From NCBI GenBank assembly GCA_023300835.1, contig JALZVB010000327.1, positions 1-10,235 of the forward strand: 10,235 nucleotides of DNA. The letters are read 5' to 3'. Below the pieces are notes generated by a model, which was not told where the DNA came from, made no database searches, and worked only from the letters and a program-made list of their open reading frames with translations. The stretch is from Saprospiraceae bacterium (lineage in GTDB: Bacteria; Bacteroidota; Bacteroidia; Chitinophagales; Saprospiraceae). A program made the translations under genes and the position numbers. Within the stretch, counting starts at the first letter, position 1; each line of letters begins with the position of its first letter. Of this stretch, positions 1 to 7,126 are shown piece by piece.

Positions 1-944
1 GCTGGTCTTCTATCTTCTAACCAACCTTTCCAACCGCTCTCTACTGTGGCAATAGGAATACGGATCGATGCACCTCTATCCGATACACCATAACTAAAGT
101 CGTGTATGGAGGCCGTTTCGTGTAATCCAGTCAATCGTTGACTATTGTATGCACCATAGACAGCAATATGCTCATCCTTTACTGGTCGGAAAGCTTCACA
201 TATTTTTTCATAAGTTTCTTGACTTCCGCAAGTTCTCAATACTGTGTTTGAAAAATTAGCATGCATACCTGATCCATTCCAATCTCCTTTTATCGGTTTA
301 GGGTGATATTCAATATAATAACCAAATCTCTCGCTCAACCTATCTAGCAAATATCTTCCAATCCAAATTTCATCACCTGCCTTTTTAGCACCCTTTGCAA
401 ATAATTGAAATTCCCACTGTCCTGAAGCCACTTCTTGGTTGATACCTTCAAATTTTAATCCGGCATCAATACAAAGATTAACATGCTCTTCAACAAAATT
501 TCGACCATAGGTGTTTTTTCCACCTACAGAACAATAATACAATCCCTGTGGCCCTGGGTATCCGCCTATTGGAAAACCTAATGGCAACTGAGTTGCTCTG
601 TCCATAATGAAATATTCTTGCTCAAATCCAAACCAAAAATCATTATCGTCATCATCAATAGATGCTCTTGCATTGGATACATGTGGCGTTCTATCTGCGT
701 TCAACACTTCATTCATTACCAAATATCCGTTCTTTCTTGCGGGATCAGGGTAAATCGCCACAGGCTTCAGCAGACAGTCAGAAGAACCGCCTTCTGCTTG
801 CATAGTTGAAGATCCGTCAAATGACCATATAGGACATTCTTCAAGTGTCCCACCAAAGTTTTCTATTACCTTGGTTTTACTCCTCATATTCTGAGTCGGC
901 TGGTAACCATCGAGCCAGATATATTCTAATTTAGACATTGCCAT
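1..944 (-). CDS. glnA: Glutamine synthetase, class II-like short form (3' end beyond window)
   Basis: ATP-dependent condensation of glutamate and ammonia to glutamine, in the cytoplasm. I translated the minus strand from ATG at 944-942; a second in-frame ATG at 938-936 gives a protein two residues shorter, and either could be the start. The reading frame is open to the window edge (314 full codons). Visible motifs are the beta-grasp signature SFDGSST (41-47), the metal/substrate glutamates in FGFEQEYF (E108, E110), EVASGQWEFQ with E171 and E178, the ATP-region motif KPIKGDWNGSGMHANFS (216-232, H228) and the arginine segment RGASIRIP (290-297). The last residues, DRRPA, match the start of the conserved near-C-terminal segment, so only some 20-25 residues should be missing. 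The size and motifs fit the eukaryote-like GSII form common in Bacteroidota, not the ~470-residue GSI. Truncation is due to the window edge and is not decay. It is divergent from the alpha-mannosidase gene. Confidence 0.95.
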   Translation of the reverse strand, partial: MAMSKLEYIWLDGYQPTQNMRSKTKVIENFGGTLEECPIWSFDGSSTMQAEGGSSDCLLKPVAIYPDPARKNGYLVMNEVLNADRTPHVSNARASIDDDDNDFWFGFEQEYFIMDRATQLPLGFPIGGYPGPQGLYYCSVGGKNTYGRNFVEEHVNLCIDAGLKFEGINQEVASGQWEFQLFAKGAKKAGDEIWIGRYLLDRLSERFGYYIEYHPKPIKGDWNGSGMHANFSNTVLRTCGSQETYEKICEAFRPVKDEHIAVYGAYNSQRLTGLHETASIHDFSYGVSDRGASIRIPIATVESGWKGWLEDRRP

Positions 945-1457
945 TTTCGAGATATTTGTTTTTAGAATTATTATTTTCTGAAATACGCTGCAATATAATT
1001 AAAGTATCTTTTCGGTAAAAAATAAATACTCTTTATCACAGTAATACCAATTTACCTTTTAAGATGCCGTATAAGATTTTAAAAAGAATTTGTTTAGCTC
1101 AAGGCGAAAAACGCAGTCATAGCCATAGCTATGACGAGTATTTTCAACGAAGAGATGGGCAAATTCTATTAAAATATGTGCGGCATTCTGAAGTTAAACT
1201 GGTACTAAGTACAGTAACATTCTAATATATATTCAATTCCAACGAATTACCGCTATTACAACTGAATGCCAAGCAGATAATAATATCCCTAACCCACCGA
1301 TTAACCTATTTAATATACACTTCTTACATCATTACTACTTCTGGACTATCAAACGCAATAAGTATGCACCAGTATTTATCATGCTATAAAAGGGTCGCAA
1401 AAAAATGACCTGCATTTACCTATATTAGATGTTAATAATGCAGCAATCCTAATATAT
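945..1457. other. Divergent intergenic region between glnA and the GH92 gene
   Basis: This 513-bp stretch has no convincing ORF or RNA gene. Its main content is the palindromic element at 1041-1210, listed separately. The remainder is very AT-rich. Between 1211 and 1457 I see two short inverted repeats: AATTC-CAAC-GAATT (1235-1248) and AAATG-ACCTG-CATTT (1403-1417), the second about 40 nt before the GH92 start. Either could be an operator, but each has arms of only 5 bp, which is expected by chance. Upstream of glnA on the minus strand there is no exact TAnnTTTG box, only one-mismatch candidates. The glnA and GH92 promoters must lie here, but I cannot place them. Confidence 0.6.
1041..1210. 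repeat. Long imperfect palindrome, MITE-like or dispersed palindromic repeat
   Basis: The segment is symmetric about 1125/1126. The centre is a perfect hairpin: GTCATAGC (1116-1123), loop CATA, GCTATGAC (1128-1135). Further out the arms match again: GAAAA (1106-1110) with TTTTC (1141-1145), AGAATTTG (1085-1092) with CAAATTCT (1160-1167), ATTTTAA (1076-1082) with TTAAAAT (1169-1175), and ATGCCG (1064-1069) with CGGCAT (1181-1186). The outer ends also match: TACCAATTT (1045-1053) against AAACTGGTA (1196-1204), read in reverse complement with one mismatch. Small indels separate the blocks. The element carries no ORF. Known context: short non-autonomous palindromic repeats and MITEs occur in intergenic spaces of Bacteroidota genomes. 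That this one is dispersed is inference, because only one copy is in the window. It could alternatively be a structured transcript or a decayed inverted duplication. Confidence 0.7.
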
Positions 1458-4385
1458 ATGACCCTAAAGCTTAGCAGCCTTTATATTCTAATACTTCTTT
1501 TGTCTTCGTGCAGCGTAAATAAGCATGAAATGAAGGCAAATCTTAAGCCTCTTACGTCATATGTAAACCCATTTATAGGTACTGGAGGCCATGGTCATAC
1601 TTATCCGGGTGCGACACTTCCATTCAGTATGATGCAATTAAGTCCTGATACGCGGTTAGATGGTTGGGATGGTTGTTCTGGATATCATTATAGTGATAAT
1701 TACATTTATGGTTTTTCACATACACATCTCAGCGGTACTGGGGTAAGCGATTATGCAGACATCCTACTGATGCCGACTAACAAGGTGACTTTCAACAATG
1801 GGAGTAATGGTGAAAATGGCTATCGTGCCCATTTTTCTCATGAAAACGAAGTAGCAGAACCAGGTTATTATAGTGTCAATCTGGATAGTACGGATATAGA
1901 CGTAGCCTTAACGGTTTCAAAGCGAAGTGGGATACATCAATATAAATTCCCTTCTACTGAAAATCAGATTGTAATACTTGATCTTGTCCATAGGGACGAA
2001 GTGTTAGATACAGAAATAGAAATTATATCTGACACCGAAATTCAAGGGCACAGACATAGTAAAGCATGGGCTAGTGATCAGCGCTTATTCTTCAACCTGC
2101 AAACGTCACACAAATTTACAAACACTGTAGAATCTTCTAATGAGAATGAGCCTGGCGGCAGACGTGTTGCTCTGCAGTTTATCAATCCTGACAATGACCC
2201 TGTATTTATAAAAGTAGGTATAAGTGCTGTAGATGAAACTGGGGCAAAAAACAACTTAGAACAAGAAATAGGAAATAAAAGCTTCAAGCAAATAAAAAAA
2301 GAAGCGCAAGATATTTGGGAAAATCAGTTGCGTAAAATTACTGTTGAGAGTAAGGACATTAATTACATGACTAACTTTTACACATCGCTATATCACGTTT
2401 CCCTAGCGCCTAACTTATATCAAGATGTTGATGGACGTTATAGAGGATTGGATTTAAAAATACATGAAAGTAAGGACTTTGATTACTACACAGTCTTTTC
2501 ACTTTGGGATACATACCGCGCTGCTCATCCGCTTTACACGATTATAGAACAAGACAGAACTAATGATTTTATAAATACATTTCTAGCAAAACAGGATGAA
2601 GGTGGCATAATGCCTATTTGGGATCTAGCTGCTAACTACACAGGTTGTATGATAGGTTATCATGCCGTTCCAGTTATAGCAGACGCCTACTTAAAAGGTA
2701 TAAGAGGATATGATTCTGAAAAAGCGTTAAATGCCATGCTCCATAGTGCCAGTCAAGATAAACTAGGACTTGCATCTTATAAAACAAATGGATTTATTCC
2801 AGTAGAAAAAGAGAGTGAGTCTGTTTCCAAAACACTAGAATACGCCTACGACGACTGGACAATAGCACAGATGGCTAAGTCTATGAATAAAACTGAAATC
2901 TATAAAGACTATACAGAACGTGCACAGAATTATAAAAATATATTTGACCCTGAAACACAGTTTATGCGGGGTCGTTTTCGTAATACATGGTTTTCCCCAT
3001 TTGATCCTTATGAGGTTAACTTCAACTATACAGAAGCTAACGCTTGGCAGTACAGTTATTACGTACCACAAGATGTCTCGGGCCTTATAAATCTATTGGG
3101 CGGAAAATACAAGCTAGAATATAACTTAGATAAATTGTTCTCTGCCAATGATAAAACATCTGGCAGTCATCAAGTTGACATCACTGGTTTGATAGGTCAA
3201 TATGCACATGGTAATGAACCAAGTCATCACATGGCTTACCTTTATAATTTTGTAAATAAGCCGCACAAAACCCAAGAAAAAATACATCAGATTCTCACTG
3301 AGTTATACAGCAATACACCAGATGGAATTTCTGGCAATGAAGATTGTGGTCAGATGAGCGCCTGGTATATTTTCAGTTCATTAGGTTTCTATCCTGTGAC
3401 ACCAGGCTCTAATGATTATATCATAGGAACGCCATTATTCGATAAAGGAACGATCAACTTAGAAAACGGAAATCAGTTTAATATTACAACTGAAAACCTA
3501 AGCGACACAAACAAGTACATAGAATCAGTTACGCTAAATGGCAAACCTCTAGATCAATCTTACATTTCTCATAGTACAATTATCAATGGTGGTAATCTAC
3601 ATTTTAAAATGACAGAAAGCCCATCAGACTGGGCAACCACAGAAGGACAAGAACCTGTAACTGAAATTACAGACCATCTAATAGTTTCTCCACCATTTAT
3701 CTCTACGGGAGAAATAGCATTTAACGGATCTACAGAAGTCCAATTAAAAAGCAATACGCAAAACGCTTCTATATTCTATTCTCTAAATGATAAGGATTAC
3801 AAAACATACAGCAGTCCTTTTTCTATTTCTGAAGCAGCAACTCTAAGTGTCTATTCTGAATTGAATGAAAAAAAGAGCCAAATAATTACAACACAATTCT
3901 TTAAAATAGACCCGAATCTATCTGTAAAATTAGATTCTGAATATGCCAACCAATATAACGGCGGTGGTAAGGACGCATTGATCGATGGCATACTAGGCGC
4001 TGAAGATTTCAGAACGGGTACATGGCAAGGCTATTATGACACAGATGTGATTGCAACCGTAGACTTAGGGAATCTAAAAGTTATCAAAGAAGTAAATGTA
4101 AATTTCCTACAAGATCAACGTTCATGGATTTTCTATCCAACTAAAGTAGAATGCCTAGTTTCTGAAGATGGCGAACGTTTTAATCCGCTGACAGAAGAAA
4201 TTGCATTTGATATTACCTTACCATCGGAAGAGGTAAGTATAAAAACAACAACATTTAACCAAAGCGGTAGCTATCGCTATATAAAGATTATAGCCACAAC
4301 ATTAGGCGAACTGCCTGAGTGGCATCTTGGCAATAAGCATGATGGCAGAAGCTGGCTATTTATAGATGAAATAACAATACAATAA
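1458..4385 (+). CDS. GH92 alpha-mannosidase, secreted lipoprotein with C-terminal accessory domains
   Basis: Exo-acting, calcium-dependent hydrolysis of alpha-mannosides, typically from high-mannose N-glycans. The N-terminus is a lipoprotein signal: a hydrophobic run then LLLSSC, with C18 as the lipidated cysteine; this supports the ATG at 1458. The GH92 core runs from about 33 to 690. It has the family opening NPFIGTGGHGHTYPGATLPF (37-56), GWDGCSGYHYSD (69-80), the segment NYTEANAWQY (523-532) whose E526 aligns with the general acid of characterised GH92 enzymes, HGNEPSHH (584-591) and GNEDCGQMSAWY (626-637), where D629 is the likely catalytic base. After the core, residues ~740-818 resemble a chitobiase/hexosaminidase C-terminal (CHB_HEX_C-like) beta-sandwich, and ~825-975 resemble an F5/8 type C (discoidin-like) sugar-binding module. 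At 975 residues it exceeds the ~740 of minimal family members. Linkage specificity (alpha-1,2 being commonest) is not proven. The transporter gene begins 8 nt later, so the two are very likely co-transcribed. Confidence 0.95.
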   Translation: MTLKLSSLYILILLLSSCSVNKHEMKANLKPLTSYVNPFIGTGGHGHTYPGATLPFSMMQLSPDTRLDGWDGCSGYHYSDNYIYGFSHTHLSGTGVSDYADILLMPTNKVTFNNGSNGENGYRAHFSHENEVAEPGYYSVNLDSTDIDVALTVSKRSGIHQYKFPSTENQIVILDLVHRDEVLDTEIEIISDTEIQGHRHSKAWASDQRLFFNLQTSHKFTNTVESSNENEPGGRRVALQFINPDNDPVFIKVGISAVDETGAKNNLEQEIGNKSFKQIKKEAQDIWENQLRKITVESKDINYMTNFYTSLYHVSLAPNLYQDVDGRYRGLDLKIHESKDFDYYTVFSLWDTYRAAHPLYTIIEQDRTNDFINTFLAKQDEGGIMPIWDLAANYTGCMIGYHAVPVIADAYLKGIRGYDSEKALNAMLHSASQDKLGLASYKTNGFIPVEKESESVSKTLEYAYDDWTIAQMAKSMNKTEIYKDYTERAQNYKNIFDPETQFMRGRFRNTWFSPFDPYEVNFNYTEANAWQYSYYVPQDVSGLINLLGGKYKLEYNLDKLFSANDKTSGSHQVDITGLIGQYAHGNEPSHHMAYLYNFVNKPHKTQEKIHQILTELYSNTPDGISGNEDCGQMSAWYIFSSLGFYPVTPGSNDYIIGTPLFDKGTINLENGNQFNITTENLSDTNKYIESVTLNGKPLDQSYISHSTIINGGNLHFKMTESPSDWATTEGQEPVTEITDHLIVSPPFISTGEIAFNGSTEVQLKSNTQNASIFYSLNDKDYKTYSSPFSISEAATLSVYSELNEKKSQIITTQFFKIDPNLSVKLDSEYANQYNGGGKDALIDGILGAEDFRTGTWQGYYDTDVIATVDLGNLKVIKEVNVNFLQDQRSWIFYPTKVECLVSEDGERFNPLTEEIAFDITLPSEEVSIKTTTFNQSGSYRYIKIIATTLGELPEWHLGNKHDGRSWLFIDEITIQ

Positions 4386-4393
4386 AAACAAAC

Positions 4394-5713
4394 ATGACTG
4401 AATCAAAATCCTATCGCTCCTCATTTATTCTATTAACCACATTGTTTTTCCTATGGGGCTTTATTACAGTACTCGTAGATTCACTGGTTCCTAGACTGAG
4501 AGAATTATTTACGTTATCCTACTCAGAAGCAATCTTGGTACAATTTGCTTTTTTTGGGGCTTACTTTGTATTATCAATTCCAGCCAGTTATATTCTTTCT
4601 AAAATTGGATATAAGAAAGGTATTATTCTAGGTCTTATGACGATGGCGCTGGGTTGCTTATTATTTTATCCTGCGGCATCTTATCGTATTTTTGGTGTTT
4701 TTCTATTAGCCTATTTTATTCTTGCTGGTGGAATCACCATACTACAAGTAGCGGCTAATCCATTTGTGGCAGCACTAGGAAGTGAAGATGATGCCTCAAG
4801 TCGATTAAACTTATCACAAGCCTTTAACTCTCTTGGAGCTGCGATAGCTCCAGCCATAGGTGCTTTGTTTATCCTAAGTGATAAGATAAAAGACAAAGCT
4901 GAAATCGCATCATTAAGTGAATCCGCACAGCAGGCATACTTAACAGCAGAAGCGTCAGCTGTTCAAAAACCATTTCTAGGATTAGCATTATTTATAACGC
5001 TTATTGCTGTATTCTTTATCTTTGCAAAACTACCTAAATTAATAAGCGAGAAAAGTACAGGTACCTACGGCGATGCCTTCATGCAACCTAATCTAATGCT
5101 AGGTGTACTTGGTATTTTCTTTTATGTCGGTGCCGAAGTATCTATAGGGAGTTTCTTGGTTAACTATTTTCAAGAAATGAATATGGTTCCTCTTATTACA
5201 GAAAACAGCACCATGATGGGCATAGCAGATCTTATCGCAAAGATATTCAACAAGTCATTAGTCGGTGCTGACGATAAAGCGCTATTGGGGATATTTGTGA
5301 TTTTTTACTGGTCAGGTGCGATGATAGGTCGATTTGTAGGATCATATTTAACTAAGGTTATGAGTCCTGGTAAAGTCCTTTCAATATTTGCTTCAATAGC
5401 CATTATTCTAATTTTGACTTCAATTAATACAACTGGATTATTTTCAATGTGGAGTATCTTATGTGTAGGATTATTTAACTCAATTATGTTCCCAACTATT
5501 TTCACATTAGCACTAGATGGTATTGGAGACTTAAAACCTAAAGGTTCAGGATTATTATGCACAGCTATCGTAGGTGGGGCTTTTATTCCATTGTTCTGTG
5601 GAACAATAATTGACGTTTCTGGATTTGCCGTTGCATTTACTTTTGTTACAATATGCTATGGTTATATTTTTTATTACGGAATCAGAAACTACAGAAAAGA
5701 CATTGCGATATAA
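4394..5713 (+). CDS. Sugar MFS transporter, FucP/GluP (FHS) family
   Basis: Proton-coupled uptake of a monosaccharide across the inner membrane. The 439-residue length and repeated hydrophobic segments fit a 12-helix transporter. Family motifs are FFLWGFITVLVDSLVPRL (18-35), where D29 aligns with the proton-coupling Asp46 of E. coli FucP, and LQVAANPF (117-124) followed by SSRLNLSQAFNSLG (135-148). Q118 occupies the place of FucP Glu135. That argues against fucose itself and fits the glucose/galactose/mannose-type members, as far as I recall their motif. The second half keeps FYWSGAMIGRFVGSYL (304-319), with a long loop (~260-295) before it that is usual in Bacteroidota members. The start is fixed by the ATG 8 nt after the GH92 stop, preceded by an A-rich stretch. 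The operon position suggests that the substrate is mannose released by the GH92 enzyme, which is inference. Confidence 0.92.
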   Translation: MTESKSYRSSFILLTTLFFLWGFITVLVDSLVPRLRELFTLSYSEAILVQFAFFGAYFVLSIPASYILSKIGYKKGIILGLMTMALGCLLFYPAASYRIFGVFLLAYFILAGGITILQVAANPFVAALGSEDDASSRLNLSQAFNSLGAAIAPAIGALFILSDKIKDKAEIASLSESAQQAYLTAEASAVQKPFLGLALFITLIAVFFIFAKLPKLISEKSTGTYGDAFMQPNLMLGVLGIFFYVGAEVSIGSFLVNYFQEMNMVPLITENSTMMGIADLIAKIFNKSLVGADDKALLGIFVIFYWSGAMIGRFVGSYLTKVMSPGKVLSIFASIAIILILTSINTTGLFSMWSILCVGLFNSIMFPTIFTLALDGIGDLKPKGSGLLCTAIVGGAFIPLFCGTIIDVSGFAVAFTFVTICYGYIFYYGIRNYRKDIAI

Positions 5714-5732
5714 ATGATGTCATTTATGTTTC
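5703..5732 (+). promoter_or_regulatory. Candidate Bacteroidota-type promoter for the glycosylasparaginase gene
   Basis: TTG at 5703-5705 is followed, after a 19-bp spacer, by TATGTTTC at 5725-5732. This differs from the -7 consensus TAnnTTTG only in the last base, and the spacing is within the usual 17-23 bp. Transcription would start near 5738-5742, about 45-50 nt before the ATG at 5788. The -33 element lies inside the last codons of the transporter gene. The match is good but short motifs recur by chance in AT-rich DNA. Read-through from the upstream operon is also possible. Confidence 0.45.
5710..5727. promoter_or_regulatory. 18-bp palindrome in the promoter spacer, possible operator
   Basis: ATAAATGA (5710-5717), central TG, TCATTTAT (5720-5727) is a perfect inverted repeat with 8-bp arms. 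It overlaps the transporter's stop codon and lies almost wholly between the -33 and -7 boxes of the putative promoter. That is where a dimeric regulator would block or modulate transcription. As RNA, a 2-nt loop is too tight for a good hairpin and no T-run follows directly, so an operator is more plausible than a terminator. No regulator gene is present in the window. Confidence 0.4.
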
Positions 5733-5749
5733 AATTATGATATACAATA

Positions 5750-5856
5750 GATTGTAGTTCCTGTTTTTTTTCTAAACAAACCACACTATGAAAAGAAGAA
5801 AATTCATAAAGAAAACAACCCTAGCGGGTATAGGAATAGCCACAGGAACTACAATC
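5750..5856 (+). repeat. Perfect 15-bp inverted repeat bracketing the glycosylasparaginase start codon
   Basis: GATTGTAGTTCCTGT at 5750-5764 is the exact reverse complement of ACAGGAACTACAATC at 5842-5856. The first copy lies in the 5' leader, downstream of the candidate promoter. The second lies within the signal-peptide codons (about codons 19-23). In the mRNA the arms could form a 15-bp helix enclosing a 77-nt loop with the start codon at 5788. The first copy is followed by a T-run (5764-5771). Whether this helix forms or regulates anything is unknown. Confidence 0.6.
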
Positions 5857-6801
5857 ACGGCATGTAACAATAATCTTAACAGATCAGCCTCAGTAAATTC
5901 TAAAGAAGAAAAACAAACAATGAATAATTCACTGAAGCCATTTCCAATAGCGATATGTACTTGGGCATTTACTAAAGCCAATGCCAAAGCTGGAGAAGAA
6001 TTATCAAATAGTAAATCAGCACTGGATGCCGCTATTGCGGGGGTAGAAGTAGAAGAAGAAAATCTTAAAAACACGACCGTAGGAAAAGGAGGTGCGCCTG
6101 ACCGCGAAGGTAATGTTACGCTTGATGCCTGTGTCATGAACCCACAAGGAGATTGTGGTGCAGTAGTATGTGTCAATACCATTACCAATGTTGCAGCGCT
6201 TGCTAGAAAGGTAATGGAAGAGACACCACATGTCATGCTTGCTGCTGAAGGGGCAGAAGAATTTGGATATAGTCAAGGTTTCAAAAAAGAAAACCTATTG
6301 ACTGAAGCCTCTAAAAAAGAGTGGGAAGAATGGAAGAAATCTCCAGAATACAAACCCATTATTAATATCGAAAACCATGATACCATAGGCATGCTTACCA
6401 TTGATAAAAATGGTGACATTGCTGGTGCCTGCACAACCTCTGGTTTGTCTTACAAAATGAAAGGCCGTGTAGGCGATTCTCCGATAATTGGTTCGGGATT
6501 GTTTCTAGATAACGAGATCGGTGGTGCCGTAGCTACAGGAATGGGAGAAGAAGTCATGAAAACGGTAGGCAGTTTCTTAATAGTAGAATTAATGCGTAAT
6601 GGCATGACACCACAGGCCGCTTGCGAAGAAGCTATAAGACGTATCGTATCCAAAAATGATCGCCATAAAGATTTCCAAATTGCCTATATCGCTATAAATA
6701 AAGCTGGAGAAGTCGGTTCGTATTGTATACACGAAGGCTTTACCTACATGAAGTATCAAAATGGTGTAAATGAAAATGTGAAATCTGGGTTTGTGTTATA
6801 G
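5788..6801 (+). CDS. N4-(beta-N-acetylglucosaminyl)-L-asparaginase (glycosylasparaginase), Tat-like lipoprotein signal
   Basis: An N-terminal nucleophile hydrolase that cleaves the GlcNAc-Asn bond of glyco-asparagines, releasing aspartate and the amino sugar. It resembles the Flavobacterium/Elizabethkingia meningosepticum enzyme closely along its whole length. The precursor self-cleaves before the nucleophile Thr: here NHDTIGM (196-202) predicts cleavage between D198 and T199, giving an alpha chain (~48-198) and a beta chain (199-337). Using T199 as anchor, the known substrate residues fall in place: T217, R227 and D230 in GRVGDSPIIG (226-235), and T250-G251. W59 matches the active-site tryptophan near the alpha-chain start. 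The N-terminus KRRKFIKK is a twin-arginine pattern, followed by a hydrophobic run and the lipobox ITAC, with C26 predicted to be lipidated. The ATG at 5788 fits this signal. It acts after proteolysis has freed the Asn. The gene is last in the plus-strand group, 74 nt after the transporter, and convergent with the next genes. Confidence 0.95.
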   Translation: MKRRKFIKKTTLAGIGIATGTTITACNNNLNRSASVNSKEEKQTMNNSLKPFPIAICTWAFTKANAKAGEELSNSKSALDAAIAGVEVEEENLKNTTVGKGGAPDREGNVTLDACVMNPQGDCGAVVCVNTITNVAALARKVMEETPHVMLAAEGAEEFGYSQGFKKENLLTEASKKEWEEWKKSPEYKPIINIENHDTIGMLTIDKNGDIAGACTTSGLSYKMKGRVGDSPIIGSGLFLDNEIGGAVATGMGEEVMKTVGSFLIVELMRNGMTPQAACEEAIRRIVSKNDRHKDFQIAYIAINKAGEVGSYCIHEGFTYMKYQNGVNENVKSGFVL

Positions 6802-6810
6802 TAATCCAAA

Positions 6811-6987
6811 TTACATGAAGCACCATTTCAGTACTCTATAAAGTATCCAAACTAAAATCAGCCCAAAAACTATTGTGACAACTAAACCTATTGGCGTTGC
6901 AAGAATAGAAAGTAGAGCAGTCAATTTAGACATCCCTATAAATACAAATAAAATTATTAAGATGCCTAGGATTTTCTTAAGGTTCAT
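6811..6987 (-). CDS. Small two-helix membrane protein of unknown function (58 aa)
   Basis: I do not recognise this protein. The open frame continues upstream to a TTG at 7110, but its first ATG is at 6987-6985. It is preceded by an A-rich leader (aatacaaac) like that of the transporter gene, so I prefer the short form. It begins MNLKKILGILIILFVF, a charged start followed by a hydrophobic helix (~5-28). A second helix follows (~33-52, containing PIGLVVTIVFGLILVWILY), ending in a short basic tail, RVLKWCFM. This is the pattern of a small inner-membrane protein. It lies 139 nt downstream of the lipoprotein gene on the same strand and its stop sits 9 nt from the convergent glycosylasparaginase stop. 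A spurious ORF cannot be excluded, but two clean helices with flanking lysines/arginines favour a real gene. Confidence 0.5.
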   Translation of the reverse strand: MNLKKILGILIILFVFIGMSKLTALLSILATPIGLVVTIVFGLILVWILYRVLKWCFM

Positions 6988-7126
6988 GTTTGTATTGCTA
7001 GGTTTATAGTCTATTTCATACGGTTTATTTATTAACGAGAAATAAAAGACAAATTGAAGTGTAGCTAAAAGTTCACATTTCGAAGCATTTTGGCTGCAAT
7101 TGAGTTTCAATAAGATGTGTTATATC

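Noticed and set aside
618..809. Plus-strand ORF of 63 codons inside the glutamine synthetase region
   Set aside because: It is antisense to well-conserved glutamine synthetase codons and has no recognisable domain or signal.
1..944. Glutamine synthetase as a truncated pseudogene
   Set aside because: The frame is intact to the window edge and all active-site motifs are present; the missing end simply lies outside the window.
5772..6236. 154-codon minus-strand ORF opposite the glycosylasparaginase
   Set aside because: It is a shadow of a gene with strong active-site conservation. The low-complexity Ala/Ser/Val-rich translation looks like an antisense frame.
6801..6814. GTAAT-CCAA-ATTAC hairpin between the convergent stops, as a bidirectional terminator
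   Set aside because: The stem is only 5 bp and AT-rich, with no U-run on either side; it could easily be chance.
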